13,404 nt of DNA from Methanobacterium sp. GTDB lineage: Archaea > Methanobacteriota > Methanobacteria > Methanobacteriales > Methanobacteriaceae. Under the pieces are notes generated by a model that searched no databases, was not told where the DNA came from, and was given only the letters and a program-made list of their open reading frames with translations. Positions within the stretch are counted from its first letter, which is position 1. Each line of letters begins with the position of its first letter. Positions 6,461 to 13,404 of the stretch are shown here, one piece after another. Made by a program: the position numbers and the translations under genes. The stretch lies in the NCBI GenBank assembly GCA_012838205.1, contig DUPR01000020.1, positions 1 to 13,404 of the forward strand, written 5' to 3'.

Positions 6461-7129
6461 ATGGGAGTTAAAAAAGAAAATATACCTGAAAAGGGAGCAG
6501 CAGTTCAAAAAGATATGGAAACTTATACTATAATTCCATATATCCCTGGAGGTCTGGTGGATCCTACTACTCTACGCAAGATCGCTGATGTTGTAGAGAA
6601 ATACCAGGTTGAATTTATTAAAATGACTTCAGAGCATAATATCGCATTATTTGGGGTTAAAGAGGCAGATATTGATAATGTTTGGAATGATTTGGGTATG
6701 GAGCCAGGGGGTCATACTGGAAAATGTGTTAGGGCGGTTAAGTTTTGCACTGGCAACACTGCATGCAAGAAAGGGTATCAAAACACTGTTGAACTTGGTT
6801 TACGTATTGATGAGACTTTTCGTAGGATGCCAACACCTAGAAAGGTTAAAATTTCACTTTCCGGTTGCACTAGTTGTTGTGCTGAATCTGCAGTTCGAGA
6901 TATTGGTCTTATTGGAACTCCTAAAGGTTGGAATCTCTTAGTGGGTGGAACTTGCGGACTACAAGTCAGGAAAGGTGATTTATTAATAAAGGATCTGTCT
7001 GATGACCAAGTTATTGAGTATGTTGGGAAGATACTGGATTATTATAAGAAGAATGGCACAGGAAAAAGATTAGGCCGGTTTATTGATATTATAGGATTTA
7101 ACAAGTTTTCCGGGGAAATTTTAGGTTAA
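6461..7129 (+). CDS. Small sulfite/nitrite reductase-like siroheme [4Fe-4S] protein
   Basis: This 222-residue protein is a short member of the sulfite/nitrite reductase superfamily, like the group of small Dsr-like proteins found in methanogens, whose physiological reactions are mostly unproven. Residues 22-85 match the N-terminal ferredoxin-like half domain. Residues 88-215 match the siroheme/[4Fe-4S] domain: cysteines C96 and C102 (FCTGNTACKKGYQNT) and C136 and C140 (LSGCTSCCAES) form the Cx5C...Cx3C cluster ligands, with an extra C139. GGTCG at 162-166 continues the fold. No added ferredoxin or flavin domain is present, so electrons must come from another protein. The start is supported by GGTGGTTAG. 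The gene is monocistronic, with a strong terminator after it. Sulfite, nitrite and siroheme-linked regulatory roles are all possible. Confidence 0.88.
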   Translation: MGVKKENIPEKGAAVQKDMETYTIIPYIPGGLVDPTTLRKIADVVEKYQVEFIKMTSEHNIALFGVKEADIDNVWNDLGMEPGGHTGKCVRAVKFCTGNTACKKGYQNTVELGLRIDETFRRMPTPRKVKISLSGCTSCCAESAVRDIGLIGTPKGWNLLVGGTCGLQVRKGDLLIKDLSDDQVIEYVGKILDYYKKNGTGKRLGRFIDIIGFNKFSGEILG

Positions 7130-7158
7130 TATTACTCAAGTTTGACAAATATTCCCCT

Positions 7159-7184
7159 AATAGAGAAAACACTCTATTTTTTTT
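7159..7184 (+). terminator. Intrinsic-type terminator of the reductase-like gene
   Basis: AATAGAG (7159-7165) pairs with CTCTATT (7172-7178) around a 6-base loop and runs straight into eight T. It lies 30 bases after the stop codon. Confidence 0.7.
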
Positions 7185-7433
7185 AACTTTTAATAGTTTC
7201 ACACTACATCTTATACATTAATTGGAAATCATTCTGTAACTCAAGGAGAAACCTTACAAAAACACGAAAACAAAAAAAATACTTGCAACCATAAAAAACC
7301 CCTATTTTTACTTTTTTTAGCAAAGAATTTTTTCAATAGGAATTTCCTTTGTTTATGAAACAGAATATCATTAATTTCTAAATAATATTTATTGGCAATC
7401 TTTTTTTAACATTTCATGAAACTTTACTCACTT
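7185..7433. other. AT-rich spacer between convergent genes
   Basis: Homopolymer A and T runs without a plausible reading frame or RNA gene. It separates the plus-strand reductase-like gene from the minus-strand zinc-ribbon gene, each with its own terminator. Confidence 0.6.
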
Positions 7434-7463
7434 AAAAAAATGATTGTGTATTATACCACAATC
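7434..7463 (-). terminator. Terminator hairpin overlapping the end of the zinc-ribbon gene
   Basis: On the minus strand GATTGTG (7463-7457) pairs with CACAATC (7448-7442) around an 8-base loop, then A and seven T (7440-7434). The 5' arm lies within the last codons of the gene and the loop contains its stop codon. Confidence 0.65.
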
Positions 7464-7801
7464 TCACCAGTATTGATTTTCTTTGCAGTGTCATAAGCAT
7501 CATATATTCCATAAATCCAGAGAATAGGTGTAGTAATAATCCCTATTAAGACCAAAATTAATAAAGCAGATATGATGTATGCTACCATTAGGCCTAACCC
7601 TTTTCCTATTTCTCCATTGTAAATTTGTCCTAAACCAACCCATAAAGCAGAAAGCACTGCAGCTAAACCTGGACTTTTAATTTCATGACTTTGTGCTGGA
7701 TGAAATGGTACATAATGTTGCCTAACCCCACATTTAGGACATATTTCTGCTTTAGCATCAATTTGAGCACCACAATTTGAACAATATTTAGTTTCATTCA
7801 T
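7451..7801 (-). CDS. Zinc-ribbon and TM2-like membrane protein
   Basis: This 116-residue protein has two parts. Residues 5-26 form a zinc ribbon (C7-x2-C10 and C21-x2-C24). After a histidine- and proline-rich linker, residues 41-112 form a two-helix membrane domain of the TM2 type: KSPGLAAVLSALWVGLGQIY, then GEIGKGLGLM, a hydrophobic hairpin, and the ending ILWIYGIYDAYDTAKKIN. Such proteins are widespread in methanogens and their role is not defined; the zinc ribbon would face the cytoplasm. The start is well supported: GGGAGGT lies 8 bases upstream and a TATA box is at 7840-7849. A terminator overlaps the 3' end, so it is a single-gene transcript. Domain calls are secure; function is unknown. 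Confidence 0.88.
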   Translation of the reverse strand: MNETKYCSNCGAQIDAKAEICPKCGVRQHYVPFHPAQSHEIKSPGLAAVLSALWVGLGQIYNGEIGKGLGLMVAYIISALLILVLIGIITTPILWIYGIYDAYDTAKKINTGEIVV

Positions 7802-7839
7802 CTATATTACCTCCCAATAATAGCAGATCGTATGGAAGA

Positions 7840-7849
7840 TTATATAAAT
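7840..7849 (-). promoter_or_regulatory. TATA box of the zinc-ribbon gene
   Basis: The minus strand reads ATTTATATAA, about 43 bases before the ATG. This predicts a transcript start near 7818 and a leader of about 17 bases that just includes the GGGAGGT ribosome site, a compact archaeal layout. Confidence 0.55.
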
Positions 7850-7879
7850 TATCGCAAATTCATGAAATTCACATCTACC

Positions 7880-8137
7880 TTAAAGACATAGACATTTACA
7901 ATCACTGTCTATTAGAAATTGTTTTCTAAGCGTACCTAGATTTCTCACAACCATTATATTTTTTTTGGATAATTCCTGGTTTACAACTGCTTTTTCATAT
8001 CCTAAACGTATATAATCGCTTAAAATCATGAATCCTACATTATTTTTCTTTCAAACCCAAGTTATAATTTCAATTAACGAGTTTAGAGTCTTAGATTTTT
8101 CTTCTTTCAGGGAAGGATTTTTCTTCTTGTTTTTCAT
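7880..8137 (-). pseudogene. Small gene interrupted by an in-frame TGA
   Basis: On the minus strand an ATG at 8137 opens 28 codons (MKNKKKNPSLKEEKSKTLNS, LIEIITWV) to TGA at 8053-8051. The same frame then continues without a further stop for 56 codons (KKNNVGFMILSDYIRLGYEK, AVVNQELSKKNIMVVRNLGT, LRKQFLIDSDCKCLCL) to TAA at 7880. The composition, lysine-rich then mixed helical, looks coding on both sides. A single TGG- or CGA-to-TGA change would make one 85-codon gene. I do not recognise the family. There is no Shine-Dalgarno before the ATG. The tail could also be an independent gene starting at its internal ATG (8029-8027). Selenocysteine is unlikely because I see no SECIS-like structure and Methanobacteriales are not known to use it. 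Confidence 0.5.
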
Positions 8138-8264
8138 ATTTTATTAACTATTTGACAATTAATTACGTAAAATACATTTTAATTTTAACATTATAAGAAT
8201 TTTTGGGCTTCTAAACCGTTAAAATTATGTAGAAGTACTTACATATATTTGTTTGGTGACAATA

Positions 8265-8815
8265 ATGAAGCATCACTTAAATTACAGCAAAGAAGACTTG
8301 AAATATATCTTGTTAGAGAAAATATTTAAAATTATCAGTTCTCACATCCATTCGTTGTGAGTTTGCTGAAATCGTTCAGCAATTCTCGAAAATCAAAAAC
8401 CATAATTGCTTCTAAAAGTGTTAAAAACACCAATACGATAATTTTATCAATTAAAATACTATTTACTGCTATTTTTTTCAATACAACCATTGAATTTGTA
8501 GCACCTGAGCTTAAAAGAGATAAAAAGTTGCAGAAATACTTCCAAATCAATGAAGTGCCAGTGCACTTCAAATTTCAGAATTCATCTCGCGATTCCATCT
8601 TGATACATTCGTTAAAATCACAAACAGCATATTAATGCAAACTAAACCAATTAAAAGATGTGGAAAGACGAACATTTATTGTTGATGCAACGTTTGTTGA
8701 TTTAGATTACAATACTAAACGTAAACACCGATCTAAAGAATACCTCGAAAAACGCAATCTAAAATGGAGTTACACGTCCCCTAGGGATTTTACATGGATT
8801 TAAAGCAATATAATC
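8265..8815 (+). pseudogene. Degenerate insertion-sequence transposase (IS4-like), frameshifted and truncated
   Basis: Pieces of one transposase lie in three frames. ATG 8265, with GGTGA upstream, reads NYSKEDLKYILLEKIFKIIS then stops at 8358. From 8357 the next frame reads LLKSFSNSRKSK, NTNTIILSIKILFTAIFF and ELKRDKKLQKYFQINEVPVH. From about 8580 it moves again (ISRFHLDTFVKITNSIL), and from about 8645 it reads VERRTFIVDATFVDLDYN, RKHRSKEYLEKRNLKWSY and stops near 8800. The IVDAT block is where the first catalytic aspartate of a DDE transposase sits. The last part of the catalytic domain, with the remaining acidic residues, is missing. At least three frameshifts make it inactive. The exact IS family is uncertain, and I found no terminal inverted repeats. 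Confidence 0.7.
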
Positions 8816-9157
8816 ATGGAATATGTAAAAAAGAAGATAAAAATTAGTATGGATTTTTAAATTAAAAAAGATAGATAAGAGTAGGAATTGCTCATTTTCT
8901 GAATAAAGATGATTAAGGCTTGATATCAGTTGAAAGTCTGGAGTTGAGATGATATGGGTTTATAAGCAGTATGAAACCATTTTAATTATTTTTCCAAAGT
9001 GAACAATTTCTTTTTACTGTGATAAAGTATTCTTTTTTTTACACGAAATGTTAGATTTATTGAATCTGAATATTGGGTTTAATAAACAATATATAATTGT
9101 AGTTTCATATTCATATTTTTACTTTAGCATACCCAAAATTTATAAAATAATAACTTG
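8816..9157. other. Spacer upstream of the channel gene
   Basis: No supported gene. A TATA-like AATATATAAT at 9089-9098 could start the channel transcript near 9118-9123. A second A/T-rich TTTATAAAATAAT at 9140-9152 is too close to the start codon to serve as its TATA box unless translation starts farther in. Confidence 0.4.
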
Positions 9158-9934
9158 ATGAAAATGGAGAAAAAAGATATTCATCCAATAGTTGATGCTG
9201 TAATCATAGTTTTAATTGTCATAGACACTTTTATGCTTTTATTAATCACTTTTTATAATATTGACCCTGTAATTGTTTTTTATGTTATTTATTTTGATTT
9301 GTTCGTTTGTGGTGTTCTTTTTGTGGAATTTTTGTTCAGACTTCGCAGAAAGTCTAATAAAAAACTTTATATTATTCGTCATTGGTATGATATTGTTGCA
9401 ATGATTCCCCTTGATTTTGTTGCTTACAATGTCTTTTTCTTAAGGGTGTTTAGATTTGTTAGGTTTTTCCGTTACATACGATTACTGAGAATAATTGCAT
9501 TAGCAAGGAAGAGTTTAAAACATTTCGGTGAATTTATTAAAGACACTAATCTTCATTTAAGTCTGGGTATTCTAATTTTCACAATTTTTGCGGGTACAAT
9601 AATCTTCTTCTTAATAGAAGGAGATTCAAATAGCAGTGTTCAATCTTTATGGGATGCTTTTTGGTATGTGATGCCAACAGTAGCCACACTGGGTTCAGAG
9701 GATATTGTACCCAAAACTGCTGCTGGGAGATTAGTGAGCATGTTCATGATGCTTATTGGACTAATTTTCTTTGGTATGCTCACGGCTTCAATTGCTTACT
9801 ATTATGTTGAAGGGATGGAAAGAGAGATCCAAAAAGAGAGCGATACTGAAATCGAAAAATTAAGATGTCTTATAACTAATTTACAATCAGAAATACAAGA
9901 ATTAAAAGAAATTATGAAAGAAAAGGAAAAATAA
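9158..9934 (+). CDS. Voltage-gated cation channel (Kv-like) with non-canonical selectivity filter
   Basis: This 258-residue protein has the six-helix plan of voltage-gated channels. S1 lies near residues 11-33, S2 near 37-60, S3 near 71-93 (D78, D86) and S4 at 94-118, with six arginines exactly every third residue (R96, R99, R102, R105, R108, R111). S5 is at 132-153, the pore helix and filter at 164-184 (LWDAFWYVMPTVATLGSEDI) and S6 at 190-217. A charged C-terminal segment (219-258, about 40 residues of E, K, L and I) is a likely coiled coil for tetramer assembly. The filter reads TLGSED where K+ channels have TVGYGD, so K+ selectivity is doubtful. ATG 9158 is chosen over the preceding TTG; the ATG at 9164 is also possible. 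No ribosome site is evident. It is flanked by spacers, so it is probably transcribed alone. Confidence 0.88.
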   Translation: MKMEKKDIHPIVDAVIIVLIVIDTFMLLLITFYNIDPVIVFYVIYFDLFVCGVLFVEFLFRLRRKSNKKLYIIRHWYDIVAMIPLDFVAYNVFFLRVFRFVRFFRYIRLLRIIALARKSLKHFGEFIKDTNLHLSLGILIFTIFAGTIIFFLIEGDSNSSVQSLWDAFWYVMPTVATLGSEDIVPKTAAGRLVSMFMMLIGLIFFGMLTASIAYYYVEGMEREIQKESDTEIEKLRCLITNLQSEIQELKEIMKEKEK

Positions 9935-10367
9935 AATATATGGGTCAACTGAAAAAAATGCATTACTTAATATTAGAATTCATGACGGATGGAGTTAAAA
10001 AATTTGTTCTATGAAGTATTATTTTATTGAAAGCAGCTGTTCTCAACAGAAAGAAAATAGGTTGGCTCTAAAGTGCAAGAATATCTCAATCTAGAAGTTT
10101 ATTTGGGGTGGATTCATGATGAACTCATGGTGATTTTTGATAGGGGAATCTTAAGATTTCATTAGAATATAAAAAAATTATTAATTCTTTTCAGCGTATA
10201 TGCACATGGTATAGGCCACCAACAGTTTTTCTTGTTTTACATGTAACTGTCCATTTTTTTTTGTTGGCAGCGATTTTTTTTATTATTTCTTGTTAATTTT
10301 TTATTTATAGTTAAATTATCGAGTAGAACTACTTGTAAGATGATATTTTTAAAGAGGATAACTTACA
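9935..10367. other. Spacer with weak coding-like traces
   Basis: No supported gene. A plus-strand open stretch of about 34 codons (10061-10165, containing VQEYLNLEVYLGWIHDELMV) looks faintly protein-like but has no start and stops at both ends. Near 10219-10267 CCAACA and TGTTGG form an inverted repeat followed by T runs. Neither is strong enough to name. Confidence 0.4.
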
Positions 10368-10706
10368 CTACATCCCAATAAATAGCTTAAAAATTATAAT
10401 AATAAATAATACCATCCCCACCCCACCAATCAAACCTGAAAAGAATCTTAAGAAGTTATTACTTTTTCTTAAACCAATTGATTGTGTGTAACCGTCAATC
10501 AAAGTAGGGATCATTATTAAAACTGAAAAACAGAATAAATTGAATGAATATTGGATATCATGAAATAGTAAAAAAACAGCTGACAAAGAACCTATTGCTA
10601 GACCAGTGCATCTGGCACAAACTGGGAATTGCTTAGTTTTAAAATAGAAAGATCTTTCAGGAATTTGATGGCAGAGTTTCAACCTTCGAATTAAATCACT
10701 AAACAT
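10368..10706 (-). CDS. DUF2085 family membrane protein
   Basis: This 112-residue protein matches DUF2085, a small membrane family common in archaea and some bacteria with no assigned activity. The cytoplasmic N-terminus carries the conserved CHQIPERSFYF (residues 12-22) and FPVCARCTG (27-35), whose C12, H13, C30 and C33 could bind a metal. Membrane segments follow at about 34-48, 55-70 and 88-110. The family loop IDGYTQSIGLRKSNNFLRF (70-88) lies between the second and third. Length fits the family. The start ATG is preceded by GGGTAATGG, a weak ribosome site. It diverges from the 32-residue membrane peptide gene. Family call is secure; function is unknown. Confidence 0.9.
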   Translation of the reverse strand: MFSDLIRRLKLCHQIPERSFYFKTKQFPVCARCTGLAIGSLSAVFLLFHDIQYSFNLFCFSVLIMIPTLIDGYTQSIGLRKSNNFLRFFSGLIGGVGMVLFIIIIFKLFIGM

Positions 10707-10760
10707 AAACCATTACCCAATGCTAACATTTTTATTGCCCATAACTTTTTTTGATTATGG

Positions 10761-10774
10761 AAAAGTATATAATT
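10761..10774 (+). promoter_or_regulatory. BRE/TATA box for the small membrane peptide
   Basis: AAAAGTATATAATT fits an archaeal purine-rich BRE followed by a TATA box. It predicts a transcript start near 10796 and a leader of about 28 bases before the GTG at 10825. Confidence 0.5.
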
Positions 10775-10824
10775 ATTGAACAGGGATATTATAATAATAT
10801 CATATATTTATAGGATGTGTTTTA

Positions 10825-10923
10825 GTGAGTGATGAAAACCCAATGTCAAATCCCTGTATGATGATTATTGTTATTGCCTGTGGAATTGTTCTCGGTGTTC
10901 TTATTTTGGCTTATTGTGGTTAA
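10825..10923 (+). CDS. Small membrane peptide, 32 residues
   Basis: A short ORF opens with GTG and encodes MSDENPMSNPCMMIIVIACG followed by IVLGVLILAYCG. It has a polar 10-residue start, then a single hydrophobic helix (residues 11-30) and cysteines at 11, 19 and 31. AGGATGTG lies about 5 bases upstream and a clear BRE/TATA sits at the right distance, which is why I accept it despite its size. It stands alone between DUF2085 (divergent) and the next membrane protein (81 bases downstream on the same strand). It could be a small membrane regulator or an accessory subunit; I recognise no family. A wrong call is possible because hydrophobic short ORFs arise by chance. Confidence 0.5.
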   Translation: MSDENPMSNPCMMIIVIACGIVLGVLILAYCG

Positions 10924-11004
10924 ATTCATCAGTTAATCTCTAACAGGTTTAATAAGATGCATCGCTTACAATTTTCTCTTATAATATCATATTTTACGTG
11001 TTAA

Positions 11005-11382
11005 ATGTATAATTTACTGAAAAAATCTCAAAGATTTGAAAATTGTTCGATTTTCATCATTTCCGTTTTTCTACATCTGTTGAACCGGTTCTTTCTACTT
11101 AATATTGATAATTATTGCTTGCACTACTTTTTTTCCTCTTATTTTGATGATTTATTAGCCCCTCTTTTACTTTTTTCTTATATTAACTTGCTCCTTTCAA
11201 TTTATAACAAAAAAATTTATTCTCTTAAATATTTAATAATATTTATTTTATTAGTTTCCATTGTATGGGAGTATTTAATAGTTTTTGCCAAACCTACAAG
11301 TGTTTCCGACCCTATTGATGTATTATTTTATGTTTTTGGGACTATTATTTATTGGATAATACACAAAATGTGGGGAAAATAA
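11005..11382 (+). CDS. Small integral membrane protein, four predicted helices
   Basis: This 125-residue protein is almost wholly hydrophobic, with segments at about residues 13-33, 45-66, 75-94 and 104-121. Between them are NYCLHYFFSSYFDDLLAPLL (residues 36-55) and WEYLIVFAKPTSVSDPIDVL (88-107). The acidic DD and the late WEY...SDPIDVLFYVFGT pattern recall VanZ-like and other small membrane families that end in a D-x-x-x-Y-x-x-G helix, but the match is not strong enough to name. The start ATG has no ribosome site. TTATAATATC at 10979-10988 lies about 22 bases upstream, so the mRNA may be leaderless. Its last codons overlap a doubtful ORF. Confidence 0.7.
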   Translation: MYNLLKKSQRFENCSIFIISVFLHLLNRFFLLNIDNYCLHYFFSSYFDDLLAPLLLFSYINLLLSIYNKKIYSLKYLIIFILLVSIVWEYLIVFAKPTSVSDPIDVLFYVFGTIIYWIIHKMWGK

Positions 11383-11543
11383 CAAATAACATAGATTCTG
11401 AGACTCAGAGGCTTAGAAATGTGTTAGGGTTAAAACACATAATCAAGCACGAAGACTTTATCCTTGACGTTATGAATAAACTGTTTTTTGAGATTATATA
11501 TGCCCACATGATAAGACGGAGAAATATTAAACCATATCAGTAG
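11370..11543 (+). CDS. Doubtful small ORF overlapping the membrane protein's end
   Basis: From GTG 11370 this would encode 57 residues. It overlaps the last 13 bases of the membrane protein gene in another frame; a TTG at 11352 is an alternative start. The sequence (ETQRLRNVLGLKHIIKHEDF, then LDVMNKLFFEIIYAHMIRRR) is mixed and helical, looks coding and is rich in basic residues at the end. There is no family I recognise. GTGGGG lies at the start itself and no separate ribosome site precedes it, so expression would depend on coupling to the upstream gene. It may instead be the tail of an older, truncated gene. Confidence 0.35.
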   Translation: MGKITNNIDSETQRLRNVLGLKHIIKHEDFILDVMNKLFFEIIYAHMIRRRNIKPYQ

Positions 11544-11750
11544 AACTAAAAGACTTATATTCCCTTTTGAAAACTCGTTTAAAAACTCTCAAACTCTCAT
11601 TTTCGTTCAATTTCTAGTGCGACACTTGCCAAGATAGATGTGTATATAAAAAAAAGGTTGCTTTAACTTGCACGGAAACTTCCATAATTCACCCACTATC
11701 AATATTACTTTTATCTAAATTAATAATATATTGTATAAATATATTTTTTT
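11544..11750. other. AT-rich spacer
   Basis: No gene is supported. TATA-like sequences occur at about 11641-11650 (TGTATATAAA) and 11733-11742 (GTATAAATAT). The first has no coding sequence after it. The second precedes the fragment at 11751 too closely to drive it. Confidence 0.4.
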
Positions 11751-11846
11751 AAGTCCGGTGCGGATGAAGCTGATGCAATATTGAGAATAGTGAAAAGTAA
11801 GAGCATTGTGTATGAACCTCAGAAAGAACATTTAAAATTAGGTTAA
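11751..11846 (+). pseudogene. C-terminal gene fragment, family unknown
   Basis: From 11751 the plus strand reads KSGADEADAILRIVKSKSIV followed by YEPQKEHLKLG and a TAA at 11844-11846. The composition (acidic helix, then a basic and proline-containing end) is strongly protein-like and unlike the surrounding spacer. No start codon with a ribosome site precedes it; the frame runs back only into a T-rich stretch. It looks like the last 31 codons of a lost gene. I do not recognise the parent. Confidence 0.4.
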
Positions 11847-11861
11847 TCCTTATTAAGTATG

Positions 11862-11879
11862 AATAATCTATAGATTATT
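11862..11879. promoter_or_regulatory. 18-bp perfect palindrome
   Basis: AATAATCTATAGATTATT is its own reverse complement with no spacer. It lies 15 bases after the fragment's stop and about 200 bases before glutamate dehydrogenase. A site for a dimeric regulator is one reading; no T-run follows, so it is not a terminator. Confidence 0.4.
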
Positions 11880-12007
11880 AAATAGTAGCAGATTATGTAC
11901 CTGAAGAAAAAAATAAAAAAATTTATCTTCTGATGATTTTAGTAAAGGTAAATGAAAATAAAGGGTATTAAAATTAGGAATAACCCTTAAAGTTTGGATT
12001 TTATGGT

Positions 12008-12056
12008 TGACAAAATGTTTAATTTTTTTATTAGAGGCATAATATTGATTTTGTCA
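12008..12056 (+). promoter_or_regulatory. Paired inverted repeat around the glutamate dehydrogenase promoter
   Basis: TGACAAAAT (12008-12016) and its exact complement ATTTTGTCA (12048-12056) are 40 bases apart centre to centre. They flank a T-rich core (12017-12030) that is the likely TATA region. The second arm falls near the predicted transcript start, just before the AGGAGATGA ribosome site at 12067. This is a plausible operator pair. Confidence 0.4.
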
Positions 12057-12061
12057 TCTGA

Positions 12062-13404
<1,343 letters not shown>

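Noticed and set aside
6651..6941. Plus-strand ORF of 96 codons
   Set aside because: Shadow frame inside the siroheme reductase-like gene, whose own frame carries all family motifs.
6407..7129. TAG at 6458 read as pyrrolysine, fusing the upstream ORF to the reductase-like protein
   Set aside because: I know of no pyrrolysine system in Methanobacteriales, a good start codon and ribosome site directly follow, and the reductase family does not need the extension.
8051..8053. TGA as selenocysteine
   Set aside because: No SECIS-like hairpin was seen, the joined protein is not a known selenoprotein, and Methanobacteriales are not known to use selenocysteine.
10061..10165. Plus-strand open stretch with VQEYLNLEVYLGWIHDELMV as a gene
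   Set aside because: It is bounded by stops with no start codon at a sensible place and I recognise no family. Mentioned only in the spacer entry.
10214..10275. Inverted repeat CCAACA/TGTTGG with T run as a small-RNA terminator or IS end
   Set aside because: The arms are only 6 bp with 37 bases between them, an inner CAGTT/AACTG pairing competes, and no gene or element boundary fits.
11973..11990. GGAATAACCCTTAA upstream of gdhA as an NrpR nitrogen operator
   Set aside because: The NrpR site is GGAA-N6-TTCC. Only the left half matches here; the right half is TTAA. Too weak to annotate.

Overview
The window looks like a piece of a euryarchaeal methanogen chromosome, most probably Methanobacteriales and close to Methanobacterium. 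This is an inference from low GC, TATA-type promoters about 25 bases from predicted transcript starts, a mix of GGAGGT-led and apparently leaderless genes, and typical families (archaeal Hsp20, a small siroheme reductase-like protein, DUF2085, SatD with DUF3307). No rRNA, tRNA, CRISPR array or intact insertion sequence was found. Gene density is low: short genes are separated by long AT-rich gaps, several of which hold decayed coding sequence.

Region by region. (1) 1-1130: a minus-strand small heat-shock protein and an unrecognised 85-residue protein, with a terminator-like hairpin between them. (2) 1131-2050: a gap with what looks like the frameshifted tail of a surface protein. (3) 2051-3168: a plus-strand pair, a SatD-family protein with a C-terminal helix-turn-helix-like end and a short DUF3307-type membrane protein. 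(4) 3169-3806: a gap with a long stem-loop, two tandem repeats and a minus-strand coding remnant. (5) 3807-6213: minus-strand TPR protein, ADP-ribosylglycohydrolase (probably leaderless) and an isoprenylcysteine methyltransferase-like membrane enzyme. (6) 6407-7184: a divergently transcribed small sulfite/nitrite reductase-like protein, preceded by a 17-codon upstream ORF that abuts its start codon and followed by a good terminator. (7) 7434-8815: a zinc-ribbon/TM2-like membrane protein, a small gene broken by an in-frame TGA, and a degenerate transposase. (8) 9158-11543: a voltage-gated cation channel with a non-canonical selectivity filter, a DUF2085 membrane protein, a 32-residue membrane peptide, a four-helix membrane protein and a doubtful small ORF. 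(9) 11544-13404: a gap with a gene fragment, an 18-bp perfect palindrome and paired inverted repeats, then an NADP-type glutamate dehydrogenase cut by the window end a few residues before its expected C-terminus.

The genes do not form one pathway. The only convincing two-gene unit is satD plus DUF3307. Glutamate dehydrogenase links to ammonium assimilation and the siroheme protein to sulfite/nitrite-type chemistry. I see no clear new multi-gene system. The points most worth a second look are the altered channel filter, the upstream ORF touching the reductase start, the 21-bp repeat at the end of the TPR gene, the inverted repeat around the glutamate dehydrogenase promoter, and the hidden broken genes.
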